Of a DNA stretch of 61,874 nt, positions 53,901 to 61,837 are shown piece by piece. Position 1 is the stretch's first letter. The number at the start of each line of letters is the position of its first letter. The notes under the pieces were generated by a model. The model was given only the letters and a program-made list of their open reading frames with translations. It did no database searches and had not been told where the DNA came from. The translations under genes were made by a program, and so were the position numbers. Origin of the DNA: JAJYSO01 sp964451785 (GTDB lineage Bacteria; Bacteroidota; Bacteroidia; Flavobacteriales; Flavobacteriaceae); contig CAYVJG010000017.1 of the NCBI GenBank assembly GCA_964451785.1, positions 1-61,874 on the forward strand, given 5' to 3'.

Positions 53901-54719
53901 TTATTTTTCAATAGTGATTGTACGTTCAACTTTATTAAGTGAACCTGGTAATAAATTACCTTCATTGTCAATTAACTCGAGGGTGATGCTGTGATCTCCA
54001 GCTGATAAACCTTGAATAGCATAAGGCGCCCAGTCATCTAGTGTAAATTCTTGACCATCAATGGTCACGCGCACTTTATTGCCATCGGCTGCTAAATCAG
54101 TATTTAATAAATAAAAATCTAACAATACTTTTTGGGCATCAGCCCCTTTGTAAGTGCCTTTAGGACGACTGTACACTAAAGTAGGTTGCGTGAGATCAAC
54201 ATCTTTAAACTGATTGTCGGCTTGACCTACGGTGAGTTTTTTAGCAATAACAGCATCTTTATTTTTGATGCTCATGTGGTATGAACGCGCCGGGAAAGCT
54301 ACCAATAAGTGAGTGCCTTCAGAAAGTTTTTGCGCAAAATCATCTTCGTAAAACGCCATATAAGGTTGGCCGTCTAAAATGAAGTGAATGTGTTGACCTT
54401 TGCCACTGTTAGCTAGTCCTATTTTATCGGCCCCCGGAGTTTGTTCACCGAGTTTGAGATTTGTGACGTCAAAGTTGAAATTGATTTCGCCTGGCTGTAA
54501 AGTTGTAGTAGACGGCTCTTCAAGCGTCAGAGTAACATCTTTATAAGCAGGAAAATCAGTCACTTTAGACAAAGTGATTTGCTCTGTTTTAGGGGCAGAA
54601 GTTTCGGTAGTTGCCGTGCTGTCAGTAGCTGTTTTAGCTGCATCTTTTTTGTTTGCATTTTTGCAAGAAAACACAACTGTTAACGCTAATGCAGCAAGAC
54701 ATAGACTTACTTTTTTCAT
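53901..54719 (-). CDS. Predicted lipoprotein of unknown function
   Basis: A 272-aa lipoprotein with lipobox VVFSC, then a Lys/Thr/Ala-rich linker (residues 20-48) and a beta-rich globular domain. The segment SGKGQHIHFILDGQPYMAFYEDDFAQKLSEGTHLLVAFPARSYHMSIK looks like a small cupin- or Ig-like sandwich, and the same plan recurs at about residues 215-262 (VRVTIDGQEFTLDDWAPYAIQGLSAGDHSITLELID), suggesting two related domains. No enzyme motif was recognised. It is the last chromosomal-type gene before the CRISPR-Cas locus and is transcribed away from it. Confidence 0.75.
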   Translation of the reverse strand: MKKVSLCLAALALTVVFSCKNANKKDAAKTATDSTATTETSAPKTEQITLSKVTDFPAYKDVTLTLEEPSTTTLQPGEINFNFDVTNLKLGEQTPGADKIGLANSGKGQHIHFILDGQPYMAFYEDDFAQKLSEGTHLLVAFPARSYHMSIKNKDAVIAKKLTVGQADNQFKDVDLTQPTLVYSRPKGTYKGADAQKVLLDFYLLNTDLAADGNKVRVTIDGQEFTLDDWAPYAIQGLSAGDHSITLELIDNEGNLLPGSLNKVERTITIEK

Positions 54720-55035
54720 GTGAAAATCGATTTAGTTAAAATGAGTTGAAGAACGAAGGTACAGGTATGTTTTAAAGAATCAAATAAAATTATTTTTTTT
54801 AACATAAATTCTAAGCCGTGATTAAAGTGGTTTTTTACTAATGTCTGATAATTAAAGAGTTGGAAGTCTTTAATTTAAAGGTGAGTTTAAAGGGAAAAGA
54901 TAATGCCGAAGTAAAAGCAGAGTGAAAAAGAGAGTAGAACGGAGCGAGGAGCGATTTATTATAGTTTTTTTAACTATATTTAAAAGCTGCTAGAACAGAA
55001 GCAGCAAGTGGGTAAACTAATTTTCTGAAGCTTAT
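54720..55035. other. AT-rich spacer before the CRISPR-Cas locus
   Basis: About 315 bp without a supportable gene. It should contain the promoter of the lipoprotein gene (minus strand), but no exact TAnnTTTG was seen. An ATAGTTTTTTTAACTAT inverted motif lies near 54960. Confidence 0.4.
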
Positions 55036-55117
55036 ATAAAAAATGCCCCGCAGAAAGGCGAGGCGACTTAAATGTTTTCACAACGGAATAATCCTTATTG
55101 TGAATTGCTTCAAAATT
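55036..55117 (-). ncRNA. tracrRNA of the type II-C CRISPR system (ends approximate)
   Basis: Read on the minus strand, the anti-repeat complements the CRISPR repeat over about 25 bases; its plus-strand image ATTGTGAATTGCTT-CAAAATTGTATT lies at 55097-55122. Next come a nexus-like hairpin region (AAGGATTATTCC) and a linker. A terminator hairpin follows: GCCTCGC (55064-55058) pairs with GCGGGGC (55051-55045) and runs into six T residues (55043-55038). The repeat at the window end differs from perfect pairing by one extra T (a bulge) and the first base. Start inferred from the promoter at 55124-55131. It pairs with crRNA and loads Cas9. Confidence 0.88.
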
Positions 55118-55123
55118 GTATTA

Positions 55124-55153
55124 CGAAGATATAAAATAAAAACAATAAATCAA
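55124..55153 (-). promoter_or_regulatory. tracrRNA promoter
   Basis: Minus-strand TATCTTCG (55131-55124) is one base from TAnnTTTG, with TTG at 55153-55151 at an 18-base spacer. Transcription would begin near 55117, inside the outer edge of the anti-repeat, giving an RNA of about 80 nt. Confidence 0.55.
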
Positions 55154-55178
55154 CTGCATATCGCATAAAACTATCAAT

Positions 55179-58100
55179 ATGGCAAAGAAAAACATTTTAG
55201 GACTGGATTTGGGGACTACTTCTATCGGGTTTGCGCACGTTATAGAAAGTGAAAACATAAATGAATCAGAAATCGTGCAGATTGGCGTTCGAGTAAATCC
55301 TTTAACAACAGATGAACAAACTGATTTTGAGAAAGGAAAACCATTAACCACCAATGCAGACAGAACCTTAAAACGCGGTGCTCGGCGAAATCTGGATCGC
55401 TATCAATTACGTCGAAAAGAACTGGTAAAGATTTTAACCAAAGCCAATATTATTACTTCAGAAACAAAACTGACAGAAGTTGGTAAAAACACCACTTTCG
55501 AAACTTGGCGATTGCGAGCAAAAGCGGTAAATGAAAAAATAGAAAAAGAAGAATTAGCTCGTGTATTATTGGCCATCAATAAAAAGCGTGGTTATAAAAG
55601 CAGTCGTAAAGCAAAAAATGAAGAGGAGGGCCAGGCAATTGACGGAATGGGCATTGCCAAAAAGCTTTATGAAGAAAACTTAACGCCTGGACAATTGGTT
55701 TTTTATCGTTTGTATGATGGGAAAAAATCTGTCCCCGGTTTTTACCGCTCAGATTTACAAGCTGAATTTGACAAGGTTTGGGATTTTCAGAAGCAATTTT
55801 ATCCTGAAATTTTTACAGATGATTTTTATATTGAGTTACAAGGAAAAGGGCAGCGCGCTACTTCGACTATGTTTTGGACAAAATATGAGTTTAATACGGC
55901 AGATATAAAAGGGCTTGAAAATAGTTTAAAGAATGAGAAAACCATAAAATTAAACAAGCGCGATCAAAAGAAATTACAAGCCTATAAGTGGAGAAAAGAC
56001 GGCATTGACCGCCAGTTAACGAAAGAGCAAGCAGCCTATGTCATCACCGAAATTAATAACAATATCAACAATTCAAGTGGTTATCTCGGTGCTATTTCTG
56101 ATAGAAGCAAAGAGCTCTACTTCACTAAACAAACCGTCGGGCAATATTTGTACAAGCAATTACAAGAAAATCCACACACACGTCTAAAAAATCAGGTATT
56201 CTATCGTCAAGATTATATGGACGAATTTGAAGCTATTTGGACCGAACAAGCGAAGTACTATCCCGAATTGGCGGATAAACTGAAAGAAGAAATTCGTGAT
56301 GTAGTAATTTTCTATCAGCGCAAACTTAAATCGCAGAAAGGCTTAATCAGCTATTGTGAGTTTGAAAGTAGAGAAATTGAAATTGAGGTTGATGGTAAAA
56401 AAAAGAAAAAGACAATCGGACCACGTGTCGCGCCAAAATCTTCTCCCTTATTTCAAGAGTTTAAAATTTGGCAGGGTTTAAACAATATCACTTTAAAACA
56501 AGGACCAATAAGTAGAAAGGATAGCCCTAATCTTGCATTAGAAGCTAAGAAAATTCTGTTTGATGAGCTAAACATAAAGGGAAACTTAGCCGCAAAGGCA
56601 ATTATTGAAATCTTAGGCTATAAACCTAAAGAGTGGAAAATAAATTATACGGAGTTAGAGGGTAATCGAACCAATCAATCTCTATATAATGCCTATCTAA
56701 AGATATTAGAAATAGAAGGCTATGATGAAGAACTTTTAAAACTCACTAATAAAGACGACATTAATGTAGCCAACTTGAAAACGCCCGCTACTGAAATTAA
56801 AGATATGGTACGCGCCATATTTGAAACATTAGGAATTAACACCGAAATTCTTGAATTTGATGCCGAGTTAGATGGTCAGGCTTTTGAAGAGCAAGCTTCT
56901 TTTCAGTTGTGGCATTTATTGTATTCAGCAGAAGATGATACCCAAAAACACACTAAAGAAGATATTTTAAAGTATGGCAATAGCGATATTAGTCTCAAAA
57001 AGAATTTGTGTAAAAAGTTTGGGTTTTCACCAGAGCACGCTAAGATACTAGCCAATGTAGTGTTTCAAGATGATTATGGTAGTCTTTCCACTAAAGCGAT
57101 GCGAAAGATTTATCCATTTATGCAAGAGCATATATTTTCTGAAGCTTGTGAGTTGGCAGGTTATCGCTATTCTAAAAATTCCTTGACTAAAGAGGAATTA
57201 AAAAATAGAAAATTAAAAGACAAACTTGAGCTGCTAAAAAAGAATAGTTTAAGAAATCCGGTAGTGGAGAAAATCCTCAATCAGATGGTGAATGTTGTCA
57301 ATACACTAATTGATAAGGAAAACGATAAACTAGAGAAAGCAGGAAAAACTAGAGACTTTTATTTTGATGAAATTCGTGTCGAATTAGCACGTGAATTAAA
57401 AAAGAACGCCAAAGAACGAGCAGAAATGACTACCGGGATTAACGCTGCTAAAACAAGGAACGATAAGGTTCGGAAAATTTTAAAAGCAGAATTTGGTCTT
57501 CCTAACCCTACTCGAAATGATATTATCCGCTATCGCTTGTATGAAGAACTGAAAAGTAATGGTTATAAAGACCTTTATACAGATACCTATATCCCTAGGG
57601 TCAGTCTATTTAGTAAGAAGGTAGATATTGAACATATTATTCCACAATCAAAATTATTTGATGATAGTTTTTCTAATAAAACCGTGGTCTATCGACAAGA
57701 CAACTTAGAAAAAGGAAATCAAACGGCTTTCGATTATATTGAAGGGAAATATGGAAATACGGAAGACTATGAAACTCGAATAAAAGCTTTATTCGAGTTA
57801 GGAAAGAAAAATAAAGAAGAAGGCATTTCTAAAGCTAAATATCAAAAATTACTAAAAAGAGAAAGTGATATAGGTGATGGCTTTATTGAACGCGATTTAA
57901 GAGACAGCCAATACATTGCCAAGAAAGCCAAGCAAATGCTAGTTGAGATTACCCCAATGGTGGTTTCTACTTCAGGAAGTATTACCAATAGGCTTCGAGA
58001 TGATTGGGGCTTAATTAATGTGATGAAAGAACTCAATTTACCTAAATATAGAATGTTAGGGTTAACTGAAATGGAGGAACGAAAATATGGACAAAAGGTC

Positions 58101-59585
58101 GAAGTAATCAAAGATTGGACAAAACGTAACGACCATCGTCATCACGCTATGGATGCCCTCACCGTTGCGTTTACCAAACACAGTCATATACAGTATCTAA
58201 ATTATTTGAATGCTCGAAGAAATGAACAGCACAAGAAACACAATACTATTTCTGCCATTCAAGAAAAAGAAACAGAGTTGAAGGCGGATGACAAAGGAAA
58301 TAAAAAACGCGTATTTAAGACCCCTATTTCTAACTTTAGACAAGAAGCTAAAAAACATTTGGAAGGTGTGATTATTTCACATAAGGCTAAAAATAAAGTG
58401 GTTACTAAAAATGTTAATAAAGCAAAAAATAAAGTCACCACAACAATTAAAGATAAAAGTGGAAATTATAAAACCATAAAAGGACAAGTTGTAAAGACCC
58501 CACGCGGACAGTTACACAAAGAAACAGTTTATGGAAAATATAGTTTCTACCAAACTAAAGAAGAAAAAGTGGGTAGTAAATTTGACTTGAAAACTATAGA
58601 AAAAGTAGCCAACCCTGTTTATAAAAAAGCATTGTTGCAACGATTAGAAGAAAACGGGAACAATCCCAAAAAAGCTTTTGGTGGGAAAAATGCATTAAGT
58701 AAAAACCCCATATATATCAATTTGGCAAAAGATCATAGGCTCCCGGAAAAAGTAAAATTGGTTTGGCTGGAAGAGGATTACTCTATTCGAAAAGATATTA
58801 CACCGGATAATTTTAAAAATGAAAAAAGTATAAATAAAATATTGGATGTTGGTGTAAAAAGAATCCTCTTAAACCGCTTTCAAGAATATGGAAAAGATGC
58901 AAAAAAAGCATTTTCTGACTTAGATAAAAATCCGATTTGGCTCAACAAAGAAAAAGGGATTGCCGTTAAACGAGTTACGATTTCAGGTGTAAATAATACA
59001 GAACCCTTACATTATAAAAAAGACCATTTAGGAAATCTTATTTTAGATAAAAATGGAAAACAAATTCCGGTTGATTATGTGAGTACCGGAAATAACCACC
59101 ACGTAGCTATTTATAAAGTACCTGTTTTAGATAAAAAAGGACAACCAAAGTTAGACGAAAACGGAGCGCCAATCCTTAAGTTAGAAGAAAAGGTAGTGTC
59201 TTTCTTTGAAGCGGTAGAGCGAGTAAACCAAGGTTTATCTATAATAGATAAACTTTATAATGCGCATCTAGGCTGGGAATTTCAATTTACAATGAAACGG
59301 AATGAAATGTTTGTCTTCCCAAATGAAGAAACTGGATTTAATCCACACGAAATAGATTTATTAGACCCTAAAAACAAAGCTTTAATCAGCCCAAATTTGT
59401 TTAGGGTACAGAAGATTGCTACTAAAAATTATATGTTCAGGCACCATTTAGAAACAAATGTAGAAACAAATAAACCATTAAGAAATATTGCTTGGGAGCT
59501 TATCCAAACACCTGATAATCTAAAAGGGATAATCAAAGTTCGTCTTAATCATTTAGGGGATATTGTTGGAGTTGGAGAATATTAA
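55179..59585 (+). CDS. cas9: CRISPR-associated endonuclease Cas9, type II-C
   Basis: RNA-guided nuclease of 1468 aa, at the long end typical of Bacteroidota II-C proteins. Domains in order: RuvC-I LGLDLGTTSIGFAHV with D10; arginine-rich bridge helix (TLKRGARRNLDRYQLRRKEL, about residues 63-90); a long recognition lobe; RuvC-II IRVELARELKK with E735; HNH VDIEHIIPQSKLFDDSFSNK with H819; RuvC-III DHRHHAMDALTVAF with H989 and D992; then a Lys-rich C-terminal PAM-interacting part. All catalytic residues are present, so it should be active. It is transcribed away from the tracrRNA gene. The start at 55179 places D10 normally. No csn2 or cas4 is present, which fixes subtype II-C. The PAM cannot be read from sequence. 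Confidence 0.97.
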   Translation: MAKKNILGLDLGTTSIGFAHVIESENINESEIVQIGVRVNPLTTDEQTDFEKGKPLTTNADRTLKRGARRNLDRYQLRRKELVKILTKANIITSETKLTEVGKNTTFETWRLRAKAVNEKIEKEELARVLLAINKKRGYKSSRKAKNEEEGQAIDGMGIAKKLYEENLTPGQLVFYRLYDGKKSVPGFYRSDLQAEFDKVWDFQKQFYPEIFTDDFYIELQGKGQRATSTMFWTKYEFNTADIKGLENSLKNEKTIKLNKRDQKKLQAYKWRKDGIDRQLTKEQAAYVITEINNNINNSSGYLGAISDRSKELYFTKQTVGQYLYKQLQENPHTRLKNQVFYRQDYMDEFEAIWTEQAKYYPELADKLKEEIRDVVIFYQRKLKSQKGLISYCEFESREIEIEVDGKKKKKTIGPRVAPKSSPLFQEFKIWQGLNNITLKQGPISRKDSPNLALEAKKILFDELNIKGNLAAKAIIEILGYKPKEWKINYTELEGNRTNQSLYNAYLKILEIEGYDEELLKLTNKDDINVANLKTPATEIKDMVRAIFETLGINTEILEFDAELDGQAFEEQASFQLWHLLYSAEDDTQKHTKEDILKYGNSDISLKKNLCKKFGFSPEHAKILANVVFQDDYGSLSTKAMRKIYPFMQEHIFSEACELAGYRYSKNSLTKEELKNRKLKDKLELLKKNSLRNPVVEKILNQMVNVVNTLIDKENDKLEKAGKTRDFYFDEIRVELARELKKNAKERAEMTTGINAAKTRNDKVRKILKAEFGLPNPTRNDIIRYRLYEELKSNGYKDLYTDTYIPRVSLFSKKVDIEHIIPQSKLFDDSFSNKTVVYRQDNLEKGNQTAFDYIEGKYGNTEDYETRIKALFELGKKNKEEGISKAKYQKLLKRESDIGDGFIERDLRDSQYIAKKAKQMLVEITPMVVSTSGSITNRLRDDWGLINVMKELNLPKYRMLGLTEMEERKYGQKVEVIKDWTKRNDHRHHAMDALTVAFTKHSHIQYLNYLNARRNEQHKKHNTISAIQEKETELKADDKGNKKRVFKTPISNFRQEAKKHLEGVIISHKAKNKVVTKNVNKAKNKVTTTIKDKSGNYKTIKGQVVKTPRGQLHKETVYGKYSFYQTKEEKVGSKFDLKTIEKVANPVYKKALLQRLEENGNNPKKAFGGKNALSKNPIYINLAKDHRLPEKVKLVWLEEDYSIRKDITPDNFKNEKSINKILDVGVKRILLNRFQEYGKDAKKAFSDLDKNPIWLNKEKGIAVKRVTISGVNNTEPLHYKKDHLGNLILDKNGKQIPVDYVSTGNNHHVAIYKVPVLDKKGQPKLDENGAPILKLEEKVVSFFEAVERVNQGLSIIDKLYNAHLGWEFQFTMKRNEMFVFPNEETGFNPHEIDLLDPKNKALISPNLFRVQKIATKNYMFRHHLETNVETNKPLRNIAWELIQTPDNLKGIIKVRLNHLGDIVGVGEY

Positions 59586-59601
59586 ACTTTAGCTGTAAAC
59601 C

Positions 59602-59634
59602 AACCCTCCAAGGTGTTGAAAGCCCTGGAGGGTT
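59602..59634. repeat. Palindrome after cas9, third repeat family
   Basis: AACCCTCCAaGG and CCcTGGAGGGTT flank a 9-base TGTTGAAAG loop, 16 bases after the cas9 stop. The 61728-61760 palindrome after cas2 has the same arms and a similar loop. No T run follows, so it looks like a dispersed palindrome rather than a simple terminator. Confidence 0.7.
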
Positions 59635-59680
59635 AATACTCTGAACAGGCCTTAAAAGCTTGTTTTGCGAAACTTTCACC

Positions 59681-59711
59681 ACTTTAGTAAAGTTTAAAAC
59701 TTTGCTAAAGT
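59681..59711. repeat. REP-like palindrome upstream of the cas-locus RAYT
   Basis: ACTTTAGTAAAGTTT (59681-59695), one spacer base, then AAACTTTGCTAAAGT (59697-59711): a 15-bp inverted repeat with one mismatch. It is preceded by AACTTTCA, as is the copy at 60375. Confidence 0.85.
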
Positions 59712-59739
59712 TAGATAAAGAATTTAAAAATATAACAAG

Positions 59740-60357
59740 ATGCTCGATTTCGATACTTACTACCACGTTTATAATCGCGCCAACGGTGATGACAACCTGT
59801 TTCGCGAGGAAAAAAACTACGCCTTTTTTCTAAAGAAATATCACCGGCATATCGACCCTATCGCCGAGTCTATAGCTTGGTGCCTGATGCCAAATCATTT
59901 TCATCTGCTAATAAAAATTAGAAACGAGGAGGAAATAGCGAAGGAGAATTCAACTTTTCTAAAGTTCAAAACTTTAGAAAAGTTTGAAAAAAGAAAAGAA
60001 GCGCAATTAAAATTCCTTAGCAAGCAGTTTTCTAATTTTTTCAGCAGCTATACGCAAGCCTTTAATAAGGTTTACAGTCGGCGAGGCTCGCTTTTTATAA
60101 AAAGCTTTAAAAGCAAAGCCATTGTTGATGATAATAATTTGCGAAATGTCATTTTGTATATTCACCTTAATCCCGTAAAACACGGCTTTACCGATGAAAT
60201 AGAAGATTGGAAATATACATCCTATCCTTATTTTTCGAGGAGGTATCCCGGGTTGATTAACGAACTGTTTGACGACGAAGATAATTTTAAGTGGCTACAC
60301 CAAAACAAGGGGAAGGCTTTTAATGAATACGTGCAATTAGAAAATAAACTGACTTAG
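59740..60357 (+). CDS. REP-associated HUH (Y1) transposase inserted between cas9 and cas1
   Basis: A 205-aa RAYT/TnpA_REP-like protein. It starts MLDFDTYYHVYNRANGDDNLF, has the HUH motif H53-F-H55 in WCLMPNHFHLLIKI and a candidate catalytic tyrosine Y104 in FFSSYTQAFNK. A C-terminal region VILYIHLNPVKHGFTDEIEDWKYTSYPYF is typical of the group with YHVYNR openings. It belongs to a different RAYT lineage from the gene at 29100. Palindromes of the ACTTT family lie 29 bp before it, 17 bp after it and inside it (residues 71-82). The frame is intact, so it may be active. It is not a Cas protein; its place between cas9 and cas1 is best explained by insertion, though a role cannot be excluded. Confidence 0.9.
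   Translation: MLDFDTYYHVYNRANGDDNLFREEKNYAFFLKKYHRHIDPIAESIAWCLMPNHFHLLIKIRNEEEIAKENSTFLKFKTLEKFEKRKEAQLKFLSKQFSNFFSSYTQAFNKVYSRRGSLFIKSFKSKAIVDDNNLRNVILYIHLNPVKHGFTDEIEDWKYTSYPYFSRRYPGLINELFDDEDNFKWLHQNKGKAFNEYVQLENKLT
59952..59984. repeat. REP-like palindrome inside the RAYT gene
   Basis: AACTTTTCTAAAGTT (59952-59966), a CAA spacer, then AACTTTAGAAAAGTT (59970-59984) form a perfect 15-bp inverted repeat of the same family as the two flanking copies. It is read in frame as STFLKFKTLEKF. Confidence 0.92.
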
Positions 60358-60374
60358 CAATTAATCAACTTTCA

Positions 60375-60405
60375 ACTTTGTTAAAGTTTCAAACTTTAAC
60401 AAAGT
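60375..60405. repeat. REP-like palindrome between the RAYT gene and cas1
   Basis: ACTTTGTTAAAGTTT (60375-60389), one spacer base, then AAACTTTAACAAAGT (60391-60405): a perfect 15-bp inverted repeat. It ends 14 bases before the cas1 ATG, so it occupies the cas1 leader. Confidence 0.92.
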
Positions 60406-60419
60406 CTAAAAACAATAGA

Positions 60420-61313
60420 ATGATAAAACGCACCTTATTTTTCGGCAATTCTGCTTACTTGAGCACCCAAAACGAACAATTGGTGGTCAAATTTCCGGAT
60501 GAACAAAAACCTCCAGTCACAATCCCTATTGAAGATCTGGGGTATGTGGTTTTAGAAAATCCACAAATCACCATCACCAATGGCTTGTTGACCAAATTAG
60601 TTCAAAATAAAACAGCGGTTATTACATGTGATAAGCAACATTTACCCTGTTCGTTCTTGCAGCCCTTGGTGGGGCATAGCGAGCAAACAGAACGCATACG
60701 ACATCAGCTCAATGCCAGTTTGCCCTTAAAGAAAAACCTATGGCAGCAAACCGTTGCCTCCAAAATAGAAAATCAAGCTAGTCATTTGCAGCACCGCGGC
60801 AAAAATAGTTTAAAGTTGAAGCGCTGGGCAAATGAGGTAAAAAGCGGTGACGCTCAAAACCACGAAGCCATAGCAGCAGCACATTACTTTCAGCATATTT
60901 TCGACTTAGATGGATTTAGTCGGAACCAAAAAGGAATGTCGCCTAACAACTTGCTTAACTACGGCTATGCTATTTTGCGTGCCGTAACAGCACGGGCATT
61001 GGTGAGCAGTGGAATGTTACCTTCGGTGGGCATTTTCCACCGAAATAAATACAATGCTTTTTGTTTAGCCGATGACATTATGGAACCCTACCGGCCTTAT
61101 GTCGATAAACTGGTCGGCGAACTAGTCGATTCAGGTGAACACACAGCAGAGCTGAATACCCAACTTAAATCGGTCTTGCTAGCTATTCCGGCCATGGACG
61201 TAATCATTGAAGGCAAGAAAAGCCCATTAATGAACGCCATGAGTCGAACTACAAATAGTTTATTTGAATGCTTTGAAGGCAGTAGTCGCAAACTACTGTA
61301 TCCAATATTTTAA
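60420..61313 (+). CDS. cas1: CRISPR-associated integrase Cas1, type II
   Basis: Metal-dependent integrase that, with Cas2, inserts new spacers. The 297-aa protein has the N-terminal beta domain (RTLFFGNSAYLSTQNEQLVVK) and catalytic residues E149 (NHEAIAAAHYF), H207 (VGIFHRNKYN) and the acidic D218-D219 pair in ADDIMEPYRPYVD. The frame opens at 60378 with a TTG inside the REP palindrome, so the ATG at 60420 is the likely start. Because a palindrome fills its leader, cas1 translation may be affected by hairpin formation. cas2 follows after 50 bp. Confidence 0.97.
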   Translation: MIKRTLFFGNSAYLSTQNEQLVVKFPDEQKPPVTIPIEDLGYVVLENPQITITNGLLTKLVQNKTAVITCDKQHLPCSFLQPLVGHSEQTERIRHQLNASLPLKKNLWQQTVASKIENQASHLQHRGKNSLKLKRWANEVKSGDAQNHEAIAAAHYFQHIFDLDGFSRNQKGMSPNNLLNYGYAILRAVTARALVSSGMLPSVGIFHRNKYNAFCLADDIMEPYRPYVDKLVGELVDSGEHTAELNTQLKSVLLAIPAMDVIIEGKKSPLMNAMSRTTNSLFECFEGSSRKLLYPIF

Positions 61314-61363
61314 CCAACCACCAATGACTTTTTTAGGATTAAAAGAGTTAAAAACAACACCTT

Positions 61364-61708
61364 ATGGACAGTAATTTTTCACGCTTAAACCAATACAGAA
61401 CTATGTGGATATTTGTTTTATTCGATTTACCGACAGACACAAAAACCGATCGCAAAAACGCTTCTAAATTTAGAAAAAAATTGTTGAATGATGGTTTTGG
61501 CATGTTTCAATTTTCAATATATATACGTTTTTGTGCCAGTCGCGAAAATATGGAGGTACACTTTAAACGCGTAACAGCAATGCTGCCTAAAAAAGGAAAG
61601 GTCTGCATGTTTAGTATTACTGATAAACAATTTGGAGATATTAAACTCTATAATGGTCAAAGCGGAACAGATCCGGATAAACCGGCACAACAATTAGAAT
61701 TGTTCTGA
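61364..61708 (+). CDS. cas2: CRISPR-associated protein Cas2
   Basis: Structural subunit of the Cas1-Cas2 integrase, 114 aa, ferredoxin-like fold. The first strand IFVLFDLPTDTKTDRK carries the conserved D21, followed by GFGMFQFSIYIRFCASRENM and GKVCMFSITDKQFGDI. An internal ATG at residue 14 (MWIFVLFDLP) would give a shorter, also plausible protein. It is the last cas gene. Confidence 0.96.
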   Translation: MDSNFSRLNQYRTMWIFVLFDLPTDTKTDRKNASKFRKKLLNDGFGMFQFSIYIRFCASRENMEVHFKRVTAMLPKKGKVCMFSITDKQFGDIKLYNGQSGTDPDKPAQQLELF

Positions 61709-61727
61709 GTGTTTAAATAGTCTATAA

Positions 61728-61760
61728 AAACCTCCAAGGCTTTCAAAACCTTGGAGGTTT
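61728..61760. repeat. Palindrome after cas2, same family as 59602-59634
   Basis: AAACCTCCAAGG (61728-61739) pairs perfectly with CCTTGGAGGTTT (61749-61760) around CTTTCAAAA, followed by AAACATTATTTTTTT. It may also terminate the cas operon, but the same palindrome after cas9 suggests a dispersed repeat. Confidence 0.75.
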
Positions 61761-61793
61761 AAACATTATTTTTTTATGTTCTATTAAATGTCA

Positions 61794-61833
61794 TAAAAAA
61801 CAGGATACCAGTCTTTTATGACGGGTATCCTGT
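61794..61833 (-). terminator. Terminator at the distal end of the CRISPR array
   Basis: ACAGGATACC (61800-61809) and GGTATCCTGT (61824-61833) form a perfect 10-bp stem with a 14-base loop. Only on the minus strand is it followed by six T residues, so it ends transcripts coming from the right, i.e. from the CRISPR array. Confidence 0.8.
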
Positions 61834-61837
61834 GAAT

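Noticed and set aside
54840..55030. A small RNA or gene between the lipoprotein gene and the tracrRNA
   Set aside because: No promoter-terminator pair or open frame was found; only AT-rich sequence.
59740..60357. RAYT as a new Cas accessory protein or TnpA of an IscB-like element
   Set aside because: HUH, Tyr and flanking REP palindromes explain it as a RAYT. Cas9 here is a full II-C protein with tracrRNA, not IscB.
61709..61793. csn2 or cas4 downstream of cas2
   Set aside because: No coding frame lies between cas2 and the array; the locus is II-C.
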